Shown: in pieces, positions 20,727-29,248 of the stretch
How positions within the stretch are numbered: the stretch's first letter is position 1
Layout of the letters: every line of letters begins with the position of its first letter
NCBI RefSeq assembly: GCF_946885955.1
Contig: NZ_CAMPHI010000002.1
Location: 127,597-191,596, forward strand
From: an uncultured Pseudomonas sp.
GTDB lineage: Bacteria; Pseudomonadota; Gammaproteobacteria; Pseudomonadales; Pseudomonadaceae
DNA: 64,000 nt
Reading direction: 5' to 3'
Notes under the pieces: generated by a model
Database searches by the model: none
Seen by the model: only the letters and a program-made list of their open reading frames with translations
What the model was told of the DNA's origin: nothing
Position numbers and translations under genes: made by a program

Positions 20727-20740
20727 ATATACCCCTTGGC
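20708..20740. terminator. Hairpin between the convergent chemoreceptor and binding-protein genes
   Basis: A perfect 12-bp stem GCCAAGGGGTAT / ATACCCCTTGGC with a 9-base loop that contains the chemoreceptor stop codon. There is no T-run on either side. It could serve as a bidirectional transcription barrier between the two convergent genes. Confidence 0.5.
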
Positions 20741-20777
20741 ATCAACCCGAGCCTCCAGCCCTGTCGATGGGCGTGGG

Positions 20778-22088
20778 CTACTTCGGATATCCCGCGCGCT
20801 TCATCTCGCGCAGCGTGGATTGCTGCGCTGCGGCCAGGGCTTGGTTGACCGTCATGTGCCCAGTCAGTGCGGCGGCAAACTGCTTGCCGACTTGAGTCGC
20901 CACCGACTGGAACTCGGGAATGCCAACAAATTGGATGCCGACATAGGGCACCGGCTTTGCCGATGGCTTGATCGGGTCGGCCTTCTTCATCGACTCCAGA
21001 GTGACTCTAGCGAAGGGCGCCGCCGCCATGTAGGCATTAGTGTAGGTCGATGTACGGCTGCCGGCTGGCACATTGGCTATGCCGAAGCGTTCGGCCACCA
21101 GCTCGCTGTAGGCCTTGGAGGTGGCCCAAGTGGTGAACTTGATTGCGGCGGCCTTGGCGTCGGAACTCACCGGGATCGCCAGAGCCCAGGACCAGAGCCA
21201 GCCGGCGCCTCTATCGGTCACTTGTTTGGGCGCCAGGGCAAAGCCGACTTTATTCGCTACCTTGCTTTGCGTGGTATCGGTGACGAACGAGCCAGCCACC
21301 GTGGCATCGACCCAGATCGCGCATTTGCCCGAGTTGAACAAGGCCAGAGATTCATTGAATCCGTTGGTAGAGGCTTCCGGCGGACCATAGTGGTTCAGCG
21401 TATTAACATAAAAATTGAGTGCGTCGCGCCATTCGGCACCAGTGAATTCGGGCTGCCATTGCTCGTCGAACCAGCGCGCGCCGAAGCCATTGGCTATGGT
21501 GCCGATCAGCGCCATGTTCTCGCCCCAACCGGCCTTGCCGCGCAGGCATACACCATACTGCTCTTGAGTGGGCTTGTGCAGAACCTTGGCGAACTCAGCT
21601 ATCTGCTTCCAGCTCGGCTGCTTGGGCATCGTCAGACCCGCCTGTGCGAATAGGTCGGTGCGGTAATAGGTCATCGAACTTTCGGAATAGAAGGGCAGGG
21701 CATAGAGCGTGCCGTCGAACGAAAGGCCGTCGCGAACCGACTGAAAGACATCCCAGACGTCATAGTTGCTCGACAGATTTTTCATGGGTGTGAGCCAGCC
21801 GCGCGCGCCCCAGAGGGGGACCTCGTACATGCCGATGGTCATCACATCGAATTGACCACCCTCATTGGTGATGTCGGTGGTCAGGCGTTGGCGCAGGTCG
21901 TTTTCCTCAAGCACCGTCCAATTGAGCTTGATGTCTGGGTTCCGCGCTTCGAAGATATTGGCCAACTGTTGCATGCGGATCATGTCGCTGTTATTGACCG
22001 TGGCGATAGTCAGGGTTTCGGTTGCCTGGGCGAATGTGCTGAGGGCCAGGCATGAGGCGGCAATAAGTGCTTTTACTGAGTGGTTCAT
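20778..22088 (-). CDS. Orphan polyol-type periplasmic binding protein (second MtlE-like copy)
   Basis: The 436-residue family 1 solute-binding protein aligns end to end with the one encoded at 5764. Long shared blocks include GQFDVMTIGMYE, LCLRGKAGWGENMALI-type sequence, LALFNSGKCAIWVDATVAGS and GIQFVGIPEFQSVATQVGKQ. The signal peptide is MNHSVKALIAASCLALSTFAQA. No permease or ATPase gene is nearby, so it either shares the MtlFGK-type transporter or serves another role such as presenting ligand to a chemoreceptor. Its promoter carries a copy of the MtlR-type operator, so it is probably induced with the main operon. Ribosome binding site GAGGAG precedes ATG 22088. Confidence 0.88.
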   Translation of the reverse strand: MNHSVKALIAASCLALSTFAQATETLTIATVNNSDMIRMQQLANIFEARNPDIKLNWTVLEENDLRQRLTTDITNEGGQFDVMTIGMYEVPLWGARGWLTPMKNLSSNYDVWDVFQSVRDGLSFDGTLYALPFYSESSMTYYRTDLFAQAGLTMPKQPSWKQIAEFAKVLHKPTQEQYGVCLRGKAGWGENMALIGTIANGFGARWFDEQWQPEFTGAEWRDALNFYVNTLNHYGPPEASTNGFNESLALFNSGKCAIWVDATVAGSFVTDTTQSKVANKVGFALAPKQVTDRGAGWLWSWALAIPVSSDAKAAAIKFTTWATSKAYSELVAERFGIANVPAGSRTSTYTNAYMAAAPFARVTLESMKKADPIKPSAKPVPYVGIQFVGIPEFQSVATQVGKQFAAALTGHMTVNQALAAAQQSTLREMKRAGYPK

Positions 22089-22163
22089 GGTTTTGAACTC
22101 CTCTCCTTCGCCGCTGAGGCGGCTACAGAAGAACGGCTATTGTTTTTGTATTGCTTCGCCTGG

Positions 22164-22227
22164 ATTACACGCCCGTACGCCACCGCGGACAAATCCTTGA
22201 CCGCACGATAGCTAATACTTATTTGCA
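22164..22227 (-). promoter_or_regulatory. MtlR-type operator plus promoter of the orphan binding protein (copy C)
   Basis: Read on the minus strand: GCAAATAAGTA (22226-22216), 19 bp, GGATTTGT (22196-22189). A -35 TTGTCC (22192-22187) overlaps the second element, and a -10 TGTAAT (22169-22164) follows after 17 bp. The words and layout repeat those of copies A and B with a few substitutions and one extra spacer base. Confidence 0.55.
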
Positions 22228-22241
22228 CTCATTGGGGCGCC

Positions 22242-22410
22242 CTACAGTAGCTCCATGAGGACGAAGAAATACCCCAGGCGGGCGATTTTCTGGCTGTCGG
22301 CAATCTGCTGCAGCAATACTCCGGACATGGCGGATGATCCTCGGCTCAAGGAGCTCGATGCCGACCAACACTGCGGTACCGGCACTCAGCGCCCTATTGG
22401 TGAACTGGCC
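22242..22410 (-). pseudogene. Remnant of a third MtlR-type AraC regulator gene
   Basis: On the minus strand a stretch of about 170 bp matches the middle of the regulator at 2246. QFTNRALSAGTAV corresponds to NFTDEMLANASAV. After a deletion of about 14 codons, VGIELLEPRIIR corresponds to FGIEFRDARTIR. A one-base insertion then shifts the frame. LLQQIADSQKIARLGYFFVL corresponds to LLQKIADSQGIARLGHFFIL, and a stop codon cuts it after MELL. The DNA-binding domain is gone, so it cannot be functional. It ends 15 bp before operator copy C. The following 22411-22674 shows no recognisable gene. Confidence 0.7.
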
Positions 22411-22674
22411 TTTCCCGCTTGGTAACCACCTCTTCGGCGGCAAATGCACCTGGCCCTGCATGCGACCGCAGCCTCGGCACTTTCTGATACGGGTGCCTTC
22501 GACAATCCTAAGCACGGCTGCAACTTCGGGGGCGGGCGAATATTGATGGTAAGGGTCGCTTGAGCGATTAGCCTGGTAGCACCTGGCGATTTCAGCGTCG
22601 TCAGAGCGGCGGTCGCTGGAACTAATCTGCCATCTACATGGCCAACAGTGCGCGACTGAAGTCTGGAGGGCTTA

Positions 22675-22914
22675 GTGGATTTAATCGATTGGCTGCAATG
22701 GCCGGCGATGCTGGCGACGGTGATCGCCGCCTGGTTGATCGCGTCGTTGAACGCGCGTCGGCGGATCGTCGGGTTCTGGTGTTTTATCCTGAGCAACCTG
22801 CTCTGGAGTATTTGGGGCTGGTATGCCAGCGCCTGGGCCCTGATCGTGCTGCAGGTGTGTCTGGCGGCCCTGAATATTCGCGGGGTGAAGAAGAATCACC
22901 CCGATCCGCCGTAG
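22675..22914 (+). CDS. Small inner membrane protein of unknown function
   Basis: The 79-residue product starts at GTG 22675, preceded by GGAGGG. It is very hydrophobic: WLQWPAMLATVIAAWLIASL, then a basic turn NARRRIVGF, then CFILSNLLWSIWGWYASAWA and a third helix ALIVLQVCLAALNI, ending in KKNHPDPP. This looks like a three-helix membrane protein with a cytoplasmic polar tail. I do not recognise a named family with confidence. The strong ribosome binding site and clean topology support a real gene. Confidence 0.65.
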   Translation: MDLIDWLQWPAMLATVIAAWLIASLNARRRIVGFWCFILSNLLWSIWGWYASAWALIVLQVCLAALNIRGVKKNHPDPP

Positions 22915-22917
22915 CCT

Positions 22918-23574
22918 TCATATCGCCTCGCGCGACTCGTCCAGATGCAGCTCCACGCCCAATTGACGCGATAGGCAGGGCCAGCGCTTCCAGGCCGCCA
23001 CGGTTTGCGGGTCCTGCAGGCGCGCACGGTAGGCCGCCACCGAATCCTGGGCGAAGCTGTCCTCGTCGAGCATGCCATCCACCGCATGGTGCACGGCTTC
23101 ATCCAGTTGATTGGCGAAGGGCTCGCCGATCAGCTGGTGGGCGACCAGGTTGGCCACGGTGGTGTCGAGCGGGATCAGCGGTTGGCCCAGGTGAGCGATA
23201 TAGCGATCGTTGATTTCCTCAACCAGGCGGTGCGCCAGGTAGGCCTCGTCGAGCAGGCCTTCGAGGCCTTCATGGCCCGCCATCAAGGTTGGCGGTTGCA
23301 GAAAGAATTGTTCGGCGATCTGCAATACCGGTTTGATCTGCGCCTCGATACCCGCTTCGCGGGCGACCTGATTGGCCGCTTCGAGAACCTCGGGCACCTG
23401 TTCGATATAGGCCACGATAAAGCGTTTCAGCACACCGGCGGCGTCGTCACCCGGGATGCGGATGGAGGGGTGCAGGCTATCGAGGTGGCTGCCGAGCTGG
23501 CGCATCAGCTCGCCGCTGCTGGCATCGTGCAGATGAGCGCGCTGAATCAGTTCATGCAAAGCGGAGGTATTCAT
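22918..23574 (-). CDS. Conserved hypothetical protein next to the cytochrome oxidase cluster
   Basis: The 218-residue, mostly helical, acidic soluble protein (MNTSALHELIQRAHLHDASS) has no signal peptide or membrane helix and no motif that I recognise. From memory a protein of this kind sits at the same place, upstream of and divergent from coxB, in P. aeruginosa (PA0104). Its stop is 4 bp from the end of the small membrane protein gene, so the two are convergent. No function can be given. Confidence 0.7.
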   Translation of the reverse strand: MNTSALHELIQRAHLHDASSGELMRQLGSHLDSLHPSIRIPGDDAAGVLKRFIVAYIEQVPEVLEAANQVAREAGIEAQIKPVLQIAEQFFLQPPTLMAGHEGLEGLLDEAYLAHRLVEEINDRYIAHLGQPLIPLDTTVANLVAHQLIGEPFANQLDEAVHHAVDGMLDEDSFAQDSVAAYRARLQDPQTVAAWKRWPCLSRQLGVELHLDESREAI

Positions 23575-23764
23575 CGGACTTCCTAAGAAATGAACATGGG
23601 CGAGAACCTTAGCTGGCTTAAAGCCATCCCTAAGATTCTATTGTCATAGTTAATTCATGGTTATGCAGTGTCGCTATAACCAATTCAGCAACCTTCTTCA
23701 GGCCCCCGCCGTTCGCGGCCTTTAGCTCAGGCTTTACGCGGCATTGCTCATTTGTTTTTTTGCG

Positions 23765-23792
23765 TTGCCAGCTGCAACTCCCGGTCTATACT
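23765..23792 (+). promoter_or_regulatory. Sigma70-type promoter candidate for the cox operon
   Basis: TTGCCA (23765-23770), 16 bp, TATACT (23787-23792): each hexamer has one mismatch to consensus. It would give a leader of about 170 nt before coxB at 23972. It lies in the 397-bp stretch 23575-23971, where no gene or other clear element was found. Confidence 0.5.
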
Positions 23793-23971
23793 CGAACTCG
23801 AAAGGCAGTACCTGATAACACCGGACGCGCTTCGGCATGGATAGGTTTCGACGGTTGCCAGTTCTTCAAGGCATTGAAAAATATAACGTTTTTCAGTGCC
23901 CGTTCAGGCAGTCGTTCCCTAAGTCGCAGGCATGTCCGGCGGGATAACAAGAATCATAAGGGGAACCCGCA

Positions 23972-25096
23972 ATGACGCGACATCCACGAGTTTGGATGGG
24001 CCTCCTGCTGTGGTTGGCATTCAGCTCGGCGCACGCCAGCTGGACGGTCAACATGGCGCCTGGTGTAACCGAGGTCAGCCGCTCAGTTTTCGACTTGCAC
24101 ATGACGATCTTCTGGATCTGCGTGGTGATTGGCGTCGTGGTATTCGGCGCCATGTTCTGGTCGATGCTCGTCCACCGCCGCTCCAACGGGCAGCAACCCG
24201 CGCATTTCCATGAAAGCACCACGGTCGAGATTCTCTGGACGGTGGTGCCGCTGGCCATTCTCGTGGCCATGGCGATTCCAGCGACGAAAACCCTGATCGA
24301 TATCTACGACTCGACTGAACCGGAACTGGATATCCAGATCACTGGCTATCAGTGGAAGTGGCATTACAAGTACCTCGGTCAGGACGTCGAATACTTCAGC
24401 AACCTGAATACGCCCAGGGAACAGATCAACAACCAGGCCGAAAAAGGTGAGCACTACCTGCGGGAGGTCGACGAGCCGCTGGTGTTGCCGGTCAACACCA
24501 AGGTGCGCTTCCTGATCACCTCGGCCGATGTGATCCACTCCTGGTGGGTGCCGGCGCTGGCGGTGAAGAAGGACGCCATTCCCGGTTTCGTCAACGAATC
24601 CTGGACGCGCATCGACGAGCCCGGTGTCTACCGCGGGCAGTGCACCGAGTTGTGCGGCAAGGATCACGGCTTCATGCCGATCGTGGTCGAAGCCAAATCC
24701 AAGGAGGATTACGCCGCCTGGCTGGCAGAGCGCAAAGAGCAGGCTCTCGCCGAGAAGGAGCTGACCAGCAAGGACTGGACCATGGATGAGCTGATGGCGC
24801 GTGGCGAGAAGGCCTACAACACCACCTGCGCGGCCTGCCACCAGCCGACCGGTGAAGGCTTGCCACCGATGTTCCCCGCGCTCAAGGGCTCGAGCATTAC
24901 CACTGGCGCCGCCGCGGAGCACATCAAAGTCGTGGTCAACGGCAGGCCGGGTACCGCGATGGCCGCGTTCGGCAAGCAACTGTCGGAAGTCGATATCGCC
25001 GCGATCATCACCTACGAACGCAATGCCTGGGGCAACAAGGTCGGTGACATGGTCACGCCCAAGGACATTCTAGAGTTCAAGAAGGCTCAGGAGTAA
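23972..25096 (+). CDS. coxB: Cytochrome c oxidase subunit II with fused cytochrome c domain
   Basis: The 374-residue subunit of the aa3 oxidase receives electrons from cytochrome c. It has a signal peptide (ending AHAS), two membrane helices (FWICVVIGVVVFGAMFWSML, then VPLAILVAMAIPATKTL) and a periplasmic cupredoxin domain with the CuA site CTELCGKDHGFM. The C-terminal extension holds a haem c motif CAACH followed by a Met ligand region, as in caa3-like pseudomonad enzymes. The gene heads the cox cluster and ends 4 bp before coxA. AAGGGGAA precedes the start. Confidence 0.95.
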   Translation: MTRHPRVWMGLLLWLAFSSAHASWTVNMAPGVTEVSRSVFDLHMTIFWICVVIGVVVFGAMFWSMLVHRRSNGQQPAHFHESTTVEILWTVVPLAILVAMAIPATKTLIDIYDSTEPELDIQITGYQWKWHYKYLGQDVEYFSNLNTPREQINNQAEKGEHYLREVDEPLVLPVNTKVRFLITSADVIHSWWVPALAVKKDAIPGFVNESWTRIDEPGVYRGQCTELCGKDHGFMPIVVEAKSKEDYAAWLAERKEQALAEKELTSKDWTMDELMARGEKAYNTTCAACHQPTGEGLPPMFPALKGSSITTGAAAEHIKVVVNGRPGTAMAAFGKQLSEVDIAAIITYERNAWGNKVGDMVTPKDILEFKKAQE

Positions 25097-25100
25097 GGAC

Positions 25101-26690
25101 ATGAGTGCAGTGATCGACACGCATGGTCATGCCGGACACGACCATCATGGCCCCGCCAAGGGCCTGATGCGCTGGGTGCTGACCACCAACCACAAAGATA
25201 TCGGCACCATGTACCTGTGGTTCAGCTTCGCCATGTTCCTCCTTGGCGGAACCATGGCCATGGTGATTCGCGCCGAGCTGTTCCAGCCGGGCCTGCAGAT
25301 CGTGCAGCCGGAATTCTTCAACCAGATGACCACCATGCACGGCCTGATCATGGTCTTCGGTGCGGTGATGCCGGCCTTCGTCGGGCTGGCCAACTGGATG
25401 GTTCCGCTAATGATCGGCGCGCCCGACATGGCTCTGCCGCGGATGAACAACTTCAGCTTCTGGCTGCTTCCGGCGGCGTTCAGCATGCTGGTCAGCACCT
25501 TGTTTATGGAGGGCGGCGGACCGAACTTCGGCTGGACCTTCTATGCGCCGCTGTCGACCACATATGCGCCGGAAAGCGTGACCTTCTTCATCTTCGCCGT
25601 GCACCTGATGGGCATCAGTTCGATCATGGGGGCGATCAACGTGGTCGCCACCATTCTCAATCTGCGCGCCCCCGGCATGACCCTGATGAAAATGCCGCTG
25701 TTCGTCTGGACCTGGCTGATCACCGCCTTCCTGCTGATTGCGGTAATGCCGGTACTGGCGGGCTGTGTGACCATGATGCTGATGGATATCCACTTCGGCA
25801 CCAGCTTCTTCAGTGCCGCCGGCGGTGGCGACCCGGTACTGTTCCAGCATGTGTTCTGGTTCTTCGGCCATCCCGAGGTGTACATCATGATCCTGCCCGC
25901 GTTCGGCGCGGTCAGTTCGATCATCCCGGCCTTCGCGCGCAAGCCGCTGTTCGGCTACACCTCGATGGTCTATGCCACCGCGAGCATCGCCTTCCTGTCG
26001 TTTATCGTCTGGGCGCACCACATGTTCACCGTCGGCATCCCGCTGACCGGCGAGCTGTTCTTCATGTACGCGACCATGCTGATCGCGGTGCCGACCGGGG
26101 TGAAGGTATTCAACTGGGCGAGCACCATGTGGCGCGGCTCGATGACCTTCGAGACGCCGATGCTGTTCTCGGTGGCGTTCGTCATCCTGTTCACCATCGG
26201 CGGCTTCTCCGGTCTGATGCTGGCCATCGCCCCGTCGGACTTCCAGTACCACGACACCTACTTCGTGGTGGCGCACTTCCACTACGTGCTGGTGCCTGGG
26301 GCGATCTTCGGCATCTTCGCGTCGGCCTACTACTGGCTGCCGAAGTGGACCGGCCACATGTATGACGAGACCCTCGGCAAGCTGCATTTCTGGATGAGTT
26401 TCATCGGCATGAACATGGCGTTCTTCCCGATGCACTTCGTCGGTCTGGCCGGCATGCCGCGACGCATTCCGGACTACAACATGATGTTCGCCAACTTCAA
26501 TATGGTGTCGAGCATCGGCGCCTTCATGTTCGGTACCACCCAGTTGCTGTTCCTGTTCATCGTCATCAAGTGCATTCGCGGTGGCAAACCGGCGCCGGCG
26601 AAGCCTTGGGATGGGGCCGAAGGACTGGAGTGGACGATACCGTCGCCGGCGCCCTACCACACCTTCCAGACTCCGCCGGAAGTGAAGTAA
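25101..26690 (+). CDS. coxA: Cytochrome c oxidase subunit I
   Basis: The 529-residue catalytic subunit of the proton-pumping aa3 oxidase has 12 membrane helices and binds haem a, haem a3 and CuB. Typical blocks include TTMHGLIMVFGAVMPAFVGL (haem a His), WFFGHPEVYIMILPAFG (CuB His and the cross-linked Tyr) and FIVWAHHMFTVG (CuB histidines). YHDTYFVVAHFHYVLVPGA holds the a3 and a ligands. The N-terminus has a His-rich stretch (HGHAGHDHHG). The start lies 4 bp after coxB. Confidence 0.96.
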   Translation: MSAVIDTHGHAGHDHHGPAKGLMRWVLTTNHKDIGTMYLWFSFAMFLLGGTMAMVIRAELFQPGLQIVQPEFFNQMTTMHGLIMVFGAVMPAFVGLANWMVPLMIGAPDMALPRMNNFSFWLLPAAFSMLVSTLFMEGGGPNFGWTFYAPLSTTYAPESVTFFIFAVHLMGISSIMGAINVVATILNLRAPGMTLMKMPLFVWTWLITAFLLIAVMPVLAGCVTMMLMDIHFGTSFFSAAGGGDPVLFQHVFWFFGHPEVYIMILPAFGAVSSIIPAFARKPLFGYTSMVYATASIAFLSFIVWAHHMFTVGIPLTGELFFMYATMLIAVPTGVKVFNWASTMWRGSMTFETPMLFSVAFVILFTIGGFSGLMLAIAPSDFQYHDTYFVVAHFHYVLVPGAIFGIFASAYYWLPKWTGHMYDETLGKLHFWMSFIGMNMAFFPMHFVGLAGMPRRIPDYNMMFANFNMVSSIGAFMFGTTQLLFLFIVIKCIRGGKPAPAKPWDGAEGLEWTIPSPAPYHTFQTPPEVK

Positions 26691-26702
26691 GGAGCCCTGG
26701 CC

Positions 26703-27269
26703 ATGAGCGAAACCCTGCCGATACGTCGCCTTGTTCTGCGCCTCTCATTCGTGGTGGTGGCGATGTTCGGTTTCGGTTTCGCCCTGGTGCCGATCTATGA
26801 CGTGATGTGCAAGGCCTTCGACATCAACGGCAAAACCGCGGGTGCCTATGGTGGCGGGCCACAAAGCGTGGACGAAACGCGCCAGGTTCGCGTGCAGTTC
26901 CTCGCCACCAACGCAGCCGATATGGCCTGGGACTTCAGCCCGCTGGCCGATGAAGTAACGGTGCATCCGGGCGACAGCACGCTGGTTATGTTTACTGCGC
27001 ACAACCCCACGGACAAACCGATGACTGCCCAGGCGGTACCCAGCATCGCGCCGTCCAAGGCCGCTTCGTATTTCCACAAGACCGAATGTTTTTGCTTCAC
27101 CCAGCAGGTGCTGCAGCCGGGCGAGCGCATCGAAATGCCGGTGCGTTTCATCGTCGACCGGGATATGCCGGCTGATGTGCGGCACCTCACGCTGGCCTAC
27201 ACCTTGTTCGATATCACCGAGCGCAAGCCGCCGGTGGCACAGGCGACCCTTATCCGGGCGACTCCATAA
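26703..27269 (+). CDS. ctaG: Cytochrome c oxidase copper assembly protein CtaG/Cox11
   Basis: The 188-residue protein delivers copper to the CuB site of subunit I. It has one N-terminal membrane anchor (LVLRLSFVVVAMFGFGFALV) and a periplasmic Ig-like domain. The copper-binding KTECFCFTQQ motif is intact, followed by the family block LQPGERIEMPVRFIVD. It lies 12 bp after coxA with AAGGAG before the start. This position between coxA and coxC is the standard one. Confidence 0.94.
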   Translation: MSETLPIRRLVLRLSFVVVAMFGFGFALVPIYDVMCKAFDINGKTAGAYGGGPQSVDETRQVRVQFLATNAADMAWDFSPLADEVTVHPGDSTLVMFTAHNPTDKPMTAQAVPSIAPSKAASYFHKTECFCFTQQVLQPGERIEMPVRFIVDRDMPADVRHLTLAYTLFDITERKPPVAQATLIRATP

Positions 27270-27280
27270 GGAGAATAAAA

Positions 27281-28177
27281 ATGTCGAGTCACGAAAATCA
27301 CCCAAGCTATTACGTCCCGGCGCAGAGTAAATGGCCGATCATCGCCACCCTGGGCATGCTCTTCACTGTCTTTGGGGTCGGCACCTGGTTCAACGACATG
27401 AAGGCCGATCGTGCTGAGTCCAACGGTCCGATGATCTTCTTCGTCGGTGGCCTGTTCCTCGCCTACATGCTGTTCGGCTGGTTCGGCAACGTCATCAAGG
27501 AAAGCCGCTCCGGGCTCTACAGCCCGCAAATGGATCGTTCGTTCCGGTGGGGCATGAGCTGGTTCATCTTCTCCGAGGTGATGTTCTTCGCGGCGTTTTT
27601 CGGCGTGCTGTTCTACGTCCGTTACTGGGCCGGTCCCTGGTTGAGCGGTGAGGGCGACAAGGGCATTGCCCACATGCTCTGGCCGAATTTCGAATACACC
27701 TGGCCACTGCTCAATACCCCTGATCCGAAGCTGTATCCAGCTCCGGAAGGCACCATCAGCCCCTGGGGACTGCCGCTGCTCAATACCATTTTGCTGGTGT
27801 CTTCCAGCTTCACCCTGACCTTCGCTCACCATGCGCTGCGCAAGGATCATCGCAAGCAGCTGAAGATCTGGCTGGCGCTGACTGTGCTGCTGGGGCTGTC
27901 GTTCCTGACGTTCCAGATCGAGGAATACATCCACGCCTATACCGAGTTGGGCCTGACGCTCGGCTCCGGCATCTATGGTGCGACCTTCTTCATGCTCACC
28001 GGCTTTCACGGCGCGCACGTGACCCTGGGCGCACTGATGCTGACGATAATGCTGATCAGGATTCTGCGCGGGCATTTCACCCCGGACAAACACTTCGGTT
28101 TCGAAGCCGCCGCCTGGTATTGGCACTTCGTCGACGTCGTGTGGATCGGTTTGTTCGTCTTCGTTTATGTGCTGTGA
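27281..28177 (+). CDS. coxC: Cytochrome c oxidase subunit III
   Basis: The 298-residue membrane subunit stabilises the oxidase and its proton uptake. Seven helices are predicted. Characteristic blocks include the SWFIFSEVMFFAAFFGVLFY helix with its conserved Glu and the C-terminal GFHGAHVTLGALMLTI and WYWHFVDVVWIGLFVFVYVL. An insertion between helices (about residues 115-150) is usual for pseudomonad CoxC. GGAGAA precedes the start. A hairpin at 28206-28231 follows. Confidence 0.95.
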   Translation: MSSHENHPSYYVPAQSKWPIIATLGMLFTVFGVGTWFNDMKADRAESNGPMIFFVGGLFLAYMLFGWFGNVIKESRSGLYSPQMDRSFRWGMSWFIFSEVMFFAAFFGVLFYVRYWAGPWLSGEGDKGIAHMLWPNFEYTWPLLNTPDPKLYPAPEGTISPWGLPLLNTILLVSSSFTLTFAHHALRKDHRKQLKIWLALTVLLGLSFLTFQIEEYIHAYTELGLTLGSGIYGATFFMLTGFHGAHVTLGALMLTIMLIRILRGHFTPDKHFGFEAAAWYWHFVDVVWIGLFVFVYVL

Positions 28178-28205
28178 GGCGGATAGCGCCGCAGTCTCGA
28201 TAAAT

Positions 28206-28231
28206 CGTTGAACCGTGGGGACGGTTCGACG
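28206..28231. terminator. Hairpin between coxC and the convergent DUF2909 gene
   Basis: An 11-bp stem with one mismatch (CGTTGAACCGT / ACGGTTCGACG) and a GGGG loop. There is no long T-run on the plus strand; on the minus strand ATTTATC follows. It probably separates the two convergent transcripts. Confidence 0.45.
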
Positions 28232-28237
28232 ATCCAC

Positions 28238-28441
28238 CTACCAAGTGACGTGCGAGGTCAACTGGCCGCTGTAAAAGCCCCAGGCGATCAGCGCCACCGT
28301 CAAGCCGGTGAGCACGACCCGAACGGTGAGGGAGTTGACCACACGGGAGGTACGGCCTTCGTCCTTGACCAGAAAGAACAAGCCGCTGAACAAGCTGACC
28401 AGGGTAGCCAGCAGTAAAAGAACGATAGCGGCTTTGAGCAT
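28238..28441 (-). CDS. Small twin-transmembrane protein, DUF2909 type
   Basis: ATG 28441 gives 67 residues: helix 1 MLKAAIVLLLLATLVSLFSG, a short charged loop KDEGRTSR, then helix 2 VRVVLTGLTVALIAWGFYSG. This is the DUF2909 layout, found next to cox genes in pseudomonads (PA0109 at the same place, from memory). It is read opposite to the cox operon. A longer frame running upstream overlaps the SURF1 gene and is not credible. The function is unknown; a link with oxidase assembly is inferred from position only. Confidence 0.75.
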   Translation of the reverse strand: MLKAAIVLLLLATLVSLFSGLFFLVKDEGRTSRVVNSLTVRVVLTGLTVALIAWGFYSGQLTSHVTW

Positions 28442-28516
28442 GCGTAACTCCGGGGGAAGGGCAATGTGGTTCGGGTGCAGTATAGCCAGCTTGATCAGGG
28501 TATTAGGGGACGTGGC

Positions 28517-29248
28517 ATGAGCCGCTTTAGACCTGGCCTGCTGCCCAGCGTTCTGGTGTTGCTGCTGCTTCCCGGGCTGATCGCCCTGGGCTTCTGGCAA
28601 CTGTCCCGGGCCGACGAGAAGCGTGAACTGCTGGCCACCCAACAGGCCCGTCAGGACGCCGCCCCGATCAGCATCGACGAGCTTGAGCAGAAAGCCGACC
28701 CGGCCTATGTACGGGTGCGACTGCAGGGCTACTTTGACGCTCGGCACAGTCTCCTGCTGGATAACCGCACCCGCGACGGTCAGGCCGGGGTCGAACTGCT
28801 GCAACCCTTTTATGACCAGGGCAGCGGCCTCTGGTTATTGCTCAACCGCGGCTGGCTGCCCTGGCCGGATCGCCGCGTACCGCCAACATTCGCCACCCCG
28901 AGCGAACCGCTGAGCCTGTCGGCGTGGGTCTATGTGCCCACGGGCAAAGCCTTTCTCCTGCAAGCGGATGCGCCCACGAGCGACTGGCCACGGTTGGTCA
29001 CCGCCGTCGAGCCGAAGGCGCTCTGGGAGGAGCTGGGGCGCGGCGGCCTGAGCCATGAGGTGCGTCTGCAACCGGGGCCGGCTGCGTTCCGCAGCGACTG
29101 GCCGGTCGTTGCCATGAGCCCCGACAAACACCTCGGCTACGCCGTGCAATGGTTTGCTTTAGCGGCCGCTCTATTCGGCCTGTTCATTTATCTCGGTCTA
29201 CATAACGCGCGGGAGACTCGCCATGAATCCAGCCATCGCCCTGCCTGA
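28517..29248 (+). CDS. SURF1-family cytochrome oxidase assembly protein
   Basis: The 243-residue protein helps insertion of haem a into subunit I. The start is set at ATG 28517 (MSRFRPGLLPSVL) after AGGGGAC. An N-terminal helix (LPSVLVLLLLPGLIALGFWQ), a large periplasmic domain (HSLLLDNRTRDGQAGVELLQ, WLLLNRGWLPWPDRR) and a C-terminal helix (YAVQWFALAAALFGLFIYLG) give the usual SURF1 topology and motifs. Its 3' end overlaps the next gene by 26 bp. Confidence 0.9.
   Translation: MSRFRPGLLPSVLVLLLLPGLIALGFWQLSRADEKRELLATQQARQDAAPISIDELEQKADPAYVRVRLQGYFDARHSLLLDNRTRDGQAGVELLQPFYDQGSGLWLLLNRGWLPWPDRRVPPTFATPSEPLSLSAWVYVPTGKAFLLQADAPTSDWPRLVTAVEPKALWEELGRGGLSHEVRLQPGPAAFRSDWPVVAMSPDKHLGYAVQWFALAAALFGLFIYLGLHNARETRHESSHRPA

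Noticed and set aside
22219..22515. Open frame of 98 codons on the minus strand
   Set aside because: It crosses the decayed MtlR-type fragment in shifted frames. Composition and lack of a start signal argue against a gene.
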